This document shows positions 1 to 5,713 of a stretch of DNA of 11,165 nt, in pieces. This DNA is from Lysobacteraceae bacterium (GTDB taxonomy: Bacteria; Pseudomonadota; Gammaproteobacteria; Xanthomonadales; Wenzhouxiangellaceae), in contig JAIVHD010000050.1 of the NCBI GenBank assembly GCA_020201235.1, positions 1,263-12,427 of the forward strand, written 5' to 3'. Under the pieces are notes generated by a model. It was not told the origin of the DNA. It searched no databases and saw nothing but the letters and a program-made list of their open reading frames with translations. The stretch's first letter is position 1; every line of letters starts with the position of its first letter. Both the position numbers and the translations under genes were made by a program.

Positions 1-101
1 GGCCTGAAAGGCATGCGCTGGCTGCTCTACCGCCATTCTTCGACGCGCACCCGCCGGCCCGGCGCGATACCGCCAATCTCAAGGCGCTCCACAAGCGCAA
101 C
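1..101 (+). pseudogene. ISL3-like transposase remnant (frameshifted fragment)
   Basis: Frame 1 from base 1 reads GLKGMRWLLYRHSS, which resembles the conserved LKGxRWLLL segment of ISL3-family transposases. The reading then appears to continue in frame 3 from about base 66 as DTANLKALHKRN, like the following 'L..LL..N' helix of the same family. The two halves are in different frames, so the fragment carries a small indel between about 42 and 66. It is cut on the left by the window edge and on the right by the terminal repeat of an IS66-type element starting at 102. The family assignment is from memory of short motifs and is only moderately secure. The fragment cannot encode a working enzyme. 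Confidence 0.45.
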
Positions 102-117
102 GTAAGCGTCCGGCCAA
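102..117. repeat. Left terminal inverted repeat of IS66 element
   Basis: GTAAGCGTCCGGCCAA is the exact reverse complement of bases 735-750. Similarity continues more weakly inward, with ACTTC present at both ends. The GTAA start is typical of IS66-family ends. Confidence 0.9.
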
Positions 118-132
118 CACCAACACTTCGCC

Positions 133-528
133 TTACAGGGCAGACTTCGGAATTTTCAACATATTCGGTGTGAGGCGGTGCGGCAATAGCGCTTCGATAT
201 CCTCCGGTTGCCGGGCGTGGGGCAAGGTCTCGAACAGATAGTGCAGGTAGGCACGGGGTTCGAGTTTGTTGGCCTTGGCCGTTTCGATCAGCGTGTAGAG
301 CATGGCGCTGGCTTGCGCGCCGGCCGGGCTGCCCGAGAAGAGCCACGCCTTGCGACCGATGACAAACGGCCGAATGGCGTTTTCAGCCAGGTTGTTGTCG
401 ATCTCCAGATGCCCGTCTTCCAAATAGGTTGTCAGGATCGACCATTGATTGAGTGTGTATCCGATCGCCTTGCCCAGCAGACCCTTGGGCAAGACTTGCG
501 GGGCGCGCTGGTCTAGCCAGGCCTTGCC
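133..528 (-). pseudogene. tnpC: IS66 transposase (TnpC) C-terminal fragment
   Basis: This is the C-terminal part of an IS66-type DDE transposase. From about AWLDQRAPQVLPKG onward it matches the family: a YTLNQW segment, then LEIDNNLAENAIRPFVIGRKAWLFS, which contains the last catalytic acidic residue (the E of LAEN), then the C-terminal IS66 domain ending in EALLPHRLTP. The frame is open up to about 595, but upstream of roughly 520-530 the DNA belongs to the tnpA start read in another frame, so the nominal Met at 582 is not a genuine start. The N-terminal helix-turn-helix, the zinc-binding region and the first two catalytic aspartates are absent. The fragment is therefore inactive. Confidence 0.85.
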
Positions 529-665
529 AGAAGACGCTTCCAGCGATGCAAGCTGGCCACCGAAATACCCTTCTTGCGGCAAAGCTCTGCCTGCGTCAGC
601 CCGCTGCCTTCCCAGCCCTCAACCAGCCGCCGCCATTGCTCCGCACTGCGCCGCTTCCAACCCAT
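513..665 (-). pseudogene. tnpA: IS66 accessory protein TnpA, N-terminal fragment
   Basis: From ATG at 665 the frame encodes 50 residues starting MGWKRRSAEQWRRLVEGW and continuing SGLTQAELCRKKGISVASLHRW. This is the typical N-terminal helix-turn-helix of the IS66 accessory protein TnpA (AEQW..LV..W..SGLSQ..FC...GVS...F..W). A strong ribosome site AAAGGAG (673-679) lies 7 bases before the ATG. The reading ends at TAG (513-515), soon after the junction with the transposase fragment, so the C-terminal half is missing and tnpB is absent downstream. The two fragments overlap by a few codons in different frames. Confidence 0.8.
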
Positions 666-734
666 GATAAATCTCCTTTGAAAAATTTGTGCGCATCATG
701 ATCGGCTAGGACGAGAGCCAATGGAAGTCTGTAT

Positions 735-750
735 TTGGCCGGACGCTTAC
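735..750. repeat. Right terminal inverted repeat of IS66 element
   Basis: TTGGCCGGACGCTTAC is the exact reverse complement of the left repeat at 102-117. It lies 69 bases upstream of the tnpA start codon on the minus strand, the normal layout for the leading end of an IS66 element. Confidence 0.9.
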
Positions 751-757
751 GATTTAA

Positions 758-883
758 ATGTCGCACAAATTGCTCAGCAATGCCAGCCTTCATGAGGCAC
801 TTTTTGCGCTCGATTTCAAGTTGGCCCGTGCGTGCCGGCAGTCCGGCTGCTGGTTTTGCGGGTATCGGCTGCATGTCAGCAAC
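758..883 (+). pseudogene. Truncated zinc-ribbon protein (N-terminal remnant)
   Basis: From ATG 758 the frame reads MSHKLLSNASLHEALFALDFKLARACRQSGCWFCGYRLHVSN and then loses family-like sequence. The segment 'LD..LA..CR..GC..CG.RLH..N' resembles the start of a family of small zinc-ribbon proteins that are common beside transposable elements. In that family the next residues would be Y.RKPRG, which are absent here. Two of the metal-binding cysteines are visible (CX2C at residues 31 and 34) and the second pair is missing. The frame stays open to 964, but the residues after N42 look unrelated. The IS66 right end lies 7 bases before the ATG, so any native ribosome site is gone. A minus-strand frame over the same DNA starts after a good GGAAGGAG, but I favour the plus-strand reading because of the motif. 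Confidence 0.4.
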
Positions 884-1155
884 TCCTTCCTTCCATCAAA
901 CAATCTGACCAGAAAAGCGCTTAAACGCATCAAACTGGGTGCTCATGCTGATCGCCACTGTTGATATATTTTTACAGAACTGGTAGTCTGTTATGGGGCT
1001 GAAGGTATTTGGGTATGTAGCACAAGGGCGTTTCTTTAAGGAACTTTCGGGTGCGTTATCGAGATGAATACTTACGCTCGGGTAGCTTTTAAGCTAATCG
1101 AGGTGTTGGCGCATATAGCTGATGCCTGTTTTTACACGAAATAACAGGTGAAAGA
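884..1155. other. AT-richer intergenic DNA, no convincing gene
   Basis: I see no credible coding sequence here. The stretch separates the mobile-element debris from the secreted-protein gene and presumably carries that gene's promoter, but I cannot identify -35/-10 boxes with confidence. It includes a perfect 6-bp inverted repeat with a 2-base spacer (TAGCTTTTAAGCTA, 1083-1096) about 60 bases before the start codon. A weak ribosome site, GGTGAAAG, directly precedes ATG 1156. Confidence 0.5.
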
Positions 1156-2514
1156 ATGAGAAAATTGCATTTTATATTCTTCGCGCTTGTATTAGGCGGT
1201 TTTTCGCACCAAGCATTTGGGCAATTACTCAATGGTGACTTTTCGGCTGGAGGTGCAAATTGGGGCTGGCTAAGTGCAGATACTGGTAATCTTCATTCTT
1301 GCTCAAATGCTTTGGATCAAGATAATGCTAGGGTATCTAATGGCGTGGCTTTGGGTCATGAAAGCTTTAATTATGGGACTAGCGGAACGCGTCGTATTTG
1401 CGGTGCAATTCGCCAAGATATCCGTATCCCGCCAGGTACCAAGCTGTTGTTTGATACAAAGTTGGGTAAAATTGACGGTCTTGGCCAATCTATCCCATCC
1501 AGTAAGGTTACTCTCAACTTAAGAATCACCGCTGGACAAGGCTCTTACAGCGTCTGGCTAGGGGAAGGAAATAACGCGCGTTATAATTGTTCGGTAAATT
1601 GCCCGATGTGGGCCACAAGAGTCGCTGATGTTTCAGGTTTCTGGGGACAGAACGTAACGCTTGAATTTTTCGCAGAATCAAATTACAGGCTCGGTACGAT
1701 AACACAACTTAGAGCAGCTCAGGCATTTCTCGATAATGTCCGATTTGAGCCTATACCACCCAATAAATTCGCCAAACCGAAGGCCGGGTTGTGGTTCAAT
1801 CCCAATCGCCAAGGCGGGGGTATTAATATTTCGCGCAATAGCACCGGCGAGTTGCTGCTCTTCTGGTATACGTACCTGCCTTCTGGATCGCCTGTTTGGT
1901 TTGTGAGTGACGTCGAGCCTATGACGGAGGGATCTTGGGTGTCGGCAATTCGAAAGGGGTACCGTGATCCAATTTCGGGAGTCGTAACATGGCGAGTTGT
2001 AGGCAGTGCCGAATTAACGATGCTGTCAAATAACAACTTGATCTTTAGCTGGGATCTCGACGCTCAAAGCGGATCGCAATCTGGTGGTGCTGAGGAAATG
2101 GTTCATCTTGCCGGGGGTGAAAGTCATACGGGGTTATATTTCGAGCCAGCATTTCCCGGTTGGGGCGTAAATTTGGACGTCCAGGGCAGTGGTTCTAATG
2201 CAATGAACGCCGCCACTGTGTTTTTCTATACGTCAAGTGGACAGCCTGTTTGGGCTCAAGGTGTTGAGTCTGGTGAAATTGATCAATCGGTAACATTTAA
2301 CATGCAAACATTCAGCGGGGGCTTATGTCCAGGTTGCAATGGTCAGACAGCTACGGTCACTGCATTGCCGGCCGGCACACTGAATATGCAAGACTTTGGC
2401 ACCAGTGGTTCTAACCCATTAGGCCATGCTAACATCCAGACTGTTGGCGGCGTTACCTGGCTACGAGGTTCAGCAAGCAAACTAATTACATACGCTCGCC
2501 TTAGCCAGCCATAA
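1156..2514 (+). CDS. Secreted protein with carbohydrate-binding-like domain and two C-terminal repeats
   Basis: This is a 452-aa exported protein of unknown function. Residues 1-22 form a signal peptide (MRKLHF, hydrophobic core, AFG/Q cleavage). Residues 24-198 begin LLNGDFS and end FLDNVRFE, the start and end pattern of CBM/DUF642-like jelly-roll domains. Two related units follow: about 210-315 (AGLWFNPNRQGGGINI...LLLFWYTYLPSGSPVWFV) and 325-452 (TGLYFEPAFPGWGVNL...VFFYTSSGQPVWAQ). They share G-L-W/Y-F-x-P, a glycine-rich turn and SG-x-PVW. Cysteines at 49, 82, 145 and 149, plus CPGC at 391-394, could form disulfides. Codon choice is far more AT-rich than in the flanking genes (bases 1261-1320 are 26/60 G+C, against 39/60 in a dapA sample), and mobile-element remnants lie upstream, so acquisition by transfer is likely. 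No catalytic motif is visible. A surface or carbohydrate-binding role is inference. Confidence 0.85.
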   Translation: MRKLHFIFFALVLGGFSHQAFGQLLNGDFSAGGANWGWLSADTGNLHSCSNALDQDNARVSNGVALGHESFNYGTSGTRRICGAIRQDIRIPPGTKLLFDTKLGKIDGLGQSIPSSKVTLNLRITAGQGSYSVWLGEGNNARYNCSVNCPMWATRVADVSGFWGQNVTLEFFAESNYRLGTITQLRAAQAFLDNVRFEPIPPNKFAKPKAGLWFNPNRQGGGINISRNSTGELLLFWYTYLPSGSPVWFVSDVEPMTEGSWVSAIRKGYRDPISGVVTWRVVGSAELTMLSNNNLIFSWDLDAQSGSQSGGAEEMVHLAGGESHTGLYFEPAFPGWGVNLDVQGSGSNAMNAATVFFYTSSGQPVWAQGVESGEIDQSVTFNMQTFSGGLCPGCNGQTATVTALPAGTLNMQDFGTSGSNPLGHANIQTVGGVTWLRGSASKLITYARLSQP

Positions 2515-2649
2515 CGGGAAAGTTTATCCCCGCCACGGACTCCAATCGGCGACAATGATCATGACAGAGGGGGCTTCGTGTCTGGCGACAGGTGGTGATA
2601 AGTTCAGTGATCAACCGAGTCGCCGCGAAAACCCGTCGGCCTGGGGCGG

Positions 2650-3174
2650 CTAGCGTTCCTGGATGTCGTGGCTCTGCGGTTGCTCCGGAATTTCGGCCGG
2701 CGGCAAAAAGCCCTCGATGCGCGCCAATGCCTGGATTTGAGGCAGGTCGCGCTGGATGACCACCAGTCGCTGGCGGAGATCGCGCCGAAGCTCGGCAGAC
2801 AGCGCGCTTTGGTCGGCCAGTCTGCGTTCGATCGACTGCTGCTCGTCGTTTAGATCGTGCAGCATCTGGCCCAGGTTCCAGGCGCTGATGAACCCATCGC
2901 CGGGGCATTTGAGGTCGAGAGACTTTCCGGCCATGCCTTGGTCAAATGCGTACAGATCGGCGCACTCGGTTCGCAGGCTTTGCCGCCAGACCTCGATTGC
3001 CGGTGTATGGCAATGCGTCGGCAGCGAATTTAACCAGTCAGCCGCTGGCTGCCGCTCATCGGCGGCTTGCCGAGCTCGCTCGAGGCCGTTTTCGCAGTCG
3101 GATGGAATGGCGCAACCCGTGGCCATGGCCAGCACGCAGGTCACCAGGGTTGTCTTCAAAAATAGATGCTTCAC
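2650..3174 (-). CDS. DUF2799-like lipoprotein
   Basis: A predicted 174-aa lipoprotein starting at GTG 3174, preceded by GGAG nine bases upstream. The frame stays open further upstream, but that part overlaps the divergent hydrolase gene. The N-terminus is VKHLFLKTTLVTCVLAMATGC, a lysine-bearing signal peptide with a slightly atypical lipobox (ATGC, Cys21). The central part, with DLYAFDQGMAGKSLDLKCPGDGFISAWNLG, resembles the glycine/cysteine-spaced core of DUF2799 lipoproteins. Residues about 100-155 are a charged, heptad-like helix (LHDLNDEQQSIERRL onward). The C-terminus is proline/glutamine rich. Cysteines at 27, 55, 71 and 90 could form disulfides. Function is unknown; the location would be a periplasmic face of the envelope. 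It is divergent from the hydrolase gene, with 67 bp between start codons. Confidence 0.7.
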   Translation of the reverse strand: MKHLFLKTTLVTCVLAMATGCAIPSDCENGLERARQAADERQPAADWLNSLPTHCHTPAIEVWRQSLRTECADLYAFDQGMAGKSLDLKCPGDGFISAWNLGQMLHDLNDEQQSIERRLADQSALSAELRRDLRQRLVVIQRDLPQIQALARIEGFLPPAEIPEQPQSHDIQER

Positions 3175-3241
3175 GAACGCAAACTCCGATTGACGCGACA
3201 GGATCAGGCCGGATGAACCGGGCAAGGAGGATAGTACCCCG

Positions 3242-4255
3242 ATGGATCCATTGACGCAGGGTGTTTTCGGAAGTCTTTTTGCCCAGGCCGGCGCGCGCCG
3301 GTCGGATATTCGGCCCGCCGCGATGGTTGGCCTGGTGTCCGGGATGGCGGCCGATCTGGATGTCTTGATCCGCTCGTCGTCTGATGCCTTGCTGACCATC
3401 GAATACCATCGGCATTTCACTCATTCGCTGGCCAGCGTGCCGGCGCTGGCGCTTGCGGTTTCGTTGTTGGCCTGGCCACTGGTGCATCGCTGGCGGCCCG
3501 GCATCGGTTTCGCGCGGGTATTTCTCTGGAGTGCGCTCGGTGTTCTGTCGCACGGCCTGCTGGACGCCATGACATCCTACGGGACCCGGCTGTTCTGGCC
3601 GCTCAGCGAAACCCGCGTCGCGCTTGGCGTGATCAGCGTGATCGACCCGCTGTTTACGCTGCCGCTGATGGTTCTGATGGCCTTTGCAGTTTGGAAGGGC
3701 CTGCGACGATGGGCGGGCCTGGCGCTCGCCTGGGCACTGATTTATCTGTCGTTGGGCTTCGTACAGCAGCAGCGGGCCGAACAAATCCTCATGGAGTGGG
3801 CCGAAAATTCCGAAATCGACTCCGAGCGCGTGTTGGTGAAACCGTCGTTCGCCAACCTGGTCCTATGGCGTGGGTTGATCGACGACGGCGCGCGCCTGCA
3901 TAGCGTCGCGGTTCGAATACTGCCGGGCACGCAGCCACTGATTTGGCAAGGTGCCACGGTCGATCGCTTTGTCCCGCCAGTGCTTGGCGGCAACACCCGA
4001 GTGGCCGAAGACCTTAAACGCTTCCAGCATTTCTCGGACGGCTGGATGTTTGCCTTTCCAGCTCTGGATCGGGGATCTGAGCGTTTTATCGGCGACTTTC
4101 GTTACGCCGTCGACCCGGCCAGTGCGCGACCTCTTTGGGGGGTCGTGTTCGACCCGGACCAACTCGATCGGGGCGTGCGCTTTGATCGACCGGTGCAGAT
4201 GCCGGAGTCCGAACGCCGGGCCTTCATGGCACGATTGCTGGGCGAGGATCCGTGA
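3242..4255 (+). CDS. YdjM-family membrane-bound metal-dependent hydrolase
   Basis: A 337-aa inner-membrane protein of the YdjM/COG1988 putative metal-dependent hydrolase family. Family landmarks are all present: MDPLTQGVFG at the N-terminus, DLD (38-40), HRHFTHS (56-62), HGLLDAMTSYGTRLFWPLS (104-122) and IDPLFTLPL (134-142). The His and Asp residues of these motifs are the presumed metal ligands. Hydrophobic segments at about 63-81, 91-106, 126-150 and 157-173 are likely membrane helices. Residues 180-337 form a soluble domain, as in the longer proteobacterial members. AGGAGG (3224-3229) precedes ATG 3242 with a rather long 12-base gap. The substrate is unknown for the family. A role in membrane lipid or stress biology is possible but not shown here. 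Confidence 0.85.
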   Translation: MDPLTQGVFGSLFAQAGARRSDIRPAAMVGLVSGMAADLDVLIRSSSDALLTIEYHRHFTHSLASVPALALAVSLLAWPLVHRWRPGIGFARVFLWSALGVLSHGLLDAMTSYGTRLFWPLSETRVALGVISVIDPLFTLPLMVLMAFAVWKGLRRWAGLALAWALIYLSLGFVQQQRAEQILMEWAENSEIDSERVLVKPSFANLVLWRGLIDDGARLHSVAVRILPGTQPLIWQGATVDRFVPPVLGGNTRVAEDLKRFQHFSDGWMFAFPALDRGSERFIGDFRYAVDPASARPLWGVVFDPDQLDRGVRFDRPVQMPESERRAFMARLLGEDP

Positions 4256-4375
4256 GCTGGAGTGTTCTGGACTTTGCCGACGCAGGCAAAGTGGTTGCGA
4301 AATGCCCCGGCCACAGCCGCTGTCGACCCGTTGCGACGGCAGGCTGGTGAATCGGCGGGGTCTTCGCGTCAGCCC

Positions 4376-4414
4376 GGATCTGACATGCGCAAGAACACTT
4401 GCGCAAGCAGATCC
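4376..4414. terminator. Long two-part hairpin in convergent gap (possible terminator)
   Basis: GGATCTG (4376-4382) pairs with CAGATCC (4408-4414), and inside it TGCGCAAG (4386-4393) pairs with CTTGCGCA (4398-4405) around an AACA loop. A small internal bulge (ACA opposite AG) separates the two stems. The hairpin begins one base after the parA stop codon on the minus strand and faces the converging hydrolase transcript. Neither side has a strong T-run (only CTTTTCC on the plus side), so it may be a terminator assisted by Rho, a bidirectional roadblock or an mRNA 3'-end stabiliser. Confidence 0.55.
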
Positions 4415-4415
4415 G

Positions 4416-5060
4416 TCATGCTTTTCCCCGTGACTTCCTGCTCGTGATCCAGCCCATCAGCTTGGCCCACTGCTGCCAGTCGTGTTCGGCCAGGTAGGCC
4501 GGGTAGTCCGAAACCGAAAGACCGCTTTCGAACGCCCGAACGTAATTCATCGAATCGCGCAAGTGCCCGATAACCGGTGCTTTAAAATCGCCCAGAAAGC
4601 CGCGCAACTCGCGATAAATGACGGTGTTTGGCTTGACCCGATTGGCAATCAGGCCAACCGCGACTTCGTGCTCGGCGATCGGCTTGAGCGAAAACAGGTG
4701 GCCGAGAAAGCGGTGGGCGGCGTTCATGTCGATAAACGAGGGCAGGACCGGGATTAGCACGGTTTGCGAGCGCCGTACGAGCTGGCCAAGCTCCGGCCCG
4801 TGGATCCCGGCGGGCGAATCCAGAATCAGGTAATCGGTATTGGCGGGTGCGCGGATTGGGCCGTCCGCAGCATTCAGGCTGATGATCGGCGGATATTCAG
4901 GCGGTCGCAGCCGACACCAGTCGCCGGACGACTGCTGTGGGTCCAGATCGCCCAGCGCAACCTGGTAGCCTTCCCAGGCGAGTGCTGCGGCCAGGTTTGT
5001 TGCAATCGTGGTTTTGCCGCAGCCGCCCTTGGCATTCAGTATGGCTATGGTTCGCATCAT
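4416..5060 (-). CDS. Orphan ParA/MinD-like ATPase
   Basis: A 214-aa deviant-Walker P-loop ATPase. The deviant Walker A is KGGCGKTT (11-18) with the signature lysine K11, switch I is DLDPQQSS (38-45), and Walker B ends in LILDSPAG (78-84, D81). The ANRVKPNT segment (139-146) is typical of short ParA proteins. No N-terminal DNA-binding domain is present, so this is the small chromosomal/plasmid type. No parB-like gene or parS-like repeat is seen in the window. The first of two tandem ATG codons (5060) follows GGGGA with good spacing. It lies 43 bp downstream of a lipoprotein gene on the same strand and may be co-transcribed with it. The cargo is unknown; such ParAs can position plasmids, chemoreceptors or other complexes on the nucleoid. 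Confidence 0.85.
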   Translation of the reverse strand: MMRTIAILNAKGGCGKTTIATNLAAALAWEGYQVALGDLDPQQSSGDWCRLRPPEYPPIISLNAADGPIRAPANTDYLILDSPAGIHGPELGQLVRRSQTVLIPVLPSFIDMNAAHRFLGHLFSLKPIAEHEVAVGLIANRVKPNTVIYRELRGFLGDFKAPVIGHLRDSMNYVRAFESGLSVSDYPAYLAEHDWQQWAKLMGWITSRKSRGKA

Positions 5061-5103
5061 GATGATTCCCCGAACTTATCCAGAGTGATCAAATCATGAA
5101 CGA

Positions 5104-5514
5104 TTAACGCGCCGATGTCACGTCCGGCAGGCCCGAATGCAGCATCCAGCGCTCGCGTTCTTCATCCCAGCGCCAGGATTCAAGGTATTCGACGGTTCGC
5201 TCGCGCGCGCTGTGAAGGTGGTACATGCGTAGCTCGACCACGCGGTCGACACCGCTGCCGTCTGTTTGGCTAAGAACCTGGCGGACGCGGTACTGGCTGA
5301 CCCGAAACTGGTGCAGGCGGTCGATGTCGAGTGATGCGACCGGATTTTCTTCCAGCCAGTCGGGATGCATGAAATCGACCAGCGCATCGTACTGACTCCA
5401 GCGTATCGTTGCCTCGTAACGATCCAGCGTATCGGTGCGGCGCTGATTTTGCTGCTTTTCGGCGCAACCTGCGGTCAGCTGGATTGTCGCGAGCAAGAAC
5501 AAGATCGATTTCAC
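5104..5514 (-). CDS. Small predicted lipoprotein, unknown function
   Basis: This encodes 136 aa starting at GTG 5514, with AAGGA about nine bases before it; an ATG two bases upstream is followed at once by a stop. The signal peptide MKSILFLLATIQLTAGC has a clear lipobox (LTAGC, Cys17). The mature part is highly charged and compact: RRTDTLDRYEATIRWSQYDALVDFMHPDWL, then a middle rich in V/R/Q (QFRVSQYRVRQVL) and a C-terminal stretch ESWRWDEERERWMLHSGLP. The shape suggests an alpha/beta fold like NTF2- or DUF4440-type proteins, but that is impression rather than proof. It begins one base after the stop of the upstream 65-aa gene (TGA-T-GTG), so translation is probably coupled. No specific family is recognised. 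Confidence 0.75.
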   Translation of the reverse strand: MKSILFLLATIQLTAGCAEKQQNQRRTDTLDRYEATIRWSQYDALVDFMHPDWLEENPVASLDIDRLHQFRVSQYRVRQVLSQTDGSGVDRVVELRMYHLHSARERTVEYLESWRWDEERERWMLHSGLPDVTSAR

Positions 5515-5515
5515 A

Positions 5516-5713
5516 TCAGGATTCCTTTTGGACTCTGGTCAAGGCAGCATAGCGGGCTGCCAGCGATGCTGCCGTGCGGGTATTCTGCCAGACTGCGGGC
5601 AGCCACTCCAGCGAACTGCGGCCGGCTTGGCCGAAGCGCTTGATGAACGCATCGATGAGGATGTTCGTAAGCCATTCCAGCTCGTCGTGGGTCGCCGCGT
5701 CGGCCGGGTTCAT
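5516..5713 (-). CDS. Small conserved-looking protein, unknown function (65 aa)
   Basis: I chose ATG 5713 because it overlaps the aldolase stop as ATGA, a classic translational-coupling arrangement. A longer in-frame reading to 5776 would run inside the aldolase. The product begins MNPADAATHDELEWLTNILIDAFIKRFGQAGRSSLEWLPAVWQN and continues to VQKES. It looks like two amphipathic helices with a conserved-looking tryptophan-rich centre (EWLP, VWQN), has no signal peptide and is probably cytoplasmic. The following lipoprotein starts one base after its stop. Being wedged between two coupled genes supports it as real despite its size. Function unknown. Confidence 0.6.
   Translation of the reverse strand: MNPADAATHDELEWLTNILIDAFIKRFGQAGRSSLEWLPAVWQNTRTAASLAARYAALTRVQKES

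Larger units (their letters stand above)
102..750 (-). mobile_element. Internally deleted IS66-family insertion sequence
   Basis: The element is bounded by perfect 16-bp inverted repeats (102-117 and 735-750) that begin 5'-GTAAGCG, the usual IS66-type terminus. Read on the minus strand, it contains the start of tnpA just inside the right end and the C-terminal part of the DDE transposase gene up to the left end. Complete IS66 elements are about 2.5 kb with tnpA, tnpB and tnpC. Here the rest of tnpA, all of tnpB and most of tnpC are missing, leaving 649 bp. The 8 bases outside each end (AGCGCAAC left, GATTTAAA right) do not match, so no target-site duplication survives. It may be movable in trans by a relative, but it encodes no complete transposase. 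Confidence 0.85.

Noticed and set aside
596..874. Minus-strand 92-aa frame across the IS66 right end
   Set aside because: Its second half is tnpA and terminal-repeat DNA in the wrong frame; only the first part has a good ribosome site, noted as a finding rather than a gene.
2515..2649. Intrinsic terminator after the secreted-protein gene (GGGA...TCCC near 2516-2531)
   Set aside because: A stem of only four or five pairs with a large loop and no T-run; not enough to call.
3175..3420. N-terminal extension of the DUF2799-like lipoprotein frame (ATG 3420)
   Set aside because: It overlaps the divergent hydrolase gene and would bury the signal peptide; GTG 3174 has a ribosome site and gives a proper lipoprotein.
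3056..3784. 242-aa minus-strand frame inside the hydrolase gene
   Set aside because: Low-complexity R/Q/P-rich translation typical of an antisense shadow in GC-rich DNA; the hydrolase on the plus strand has family motifs.
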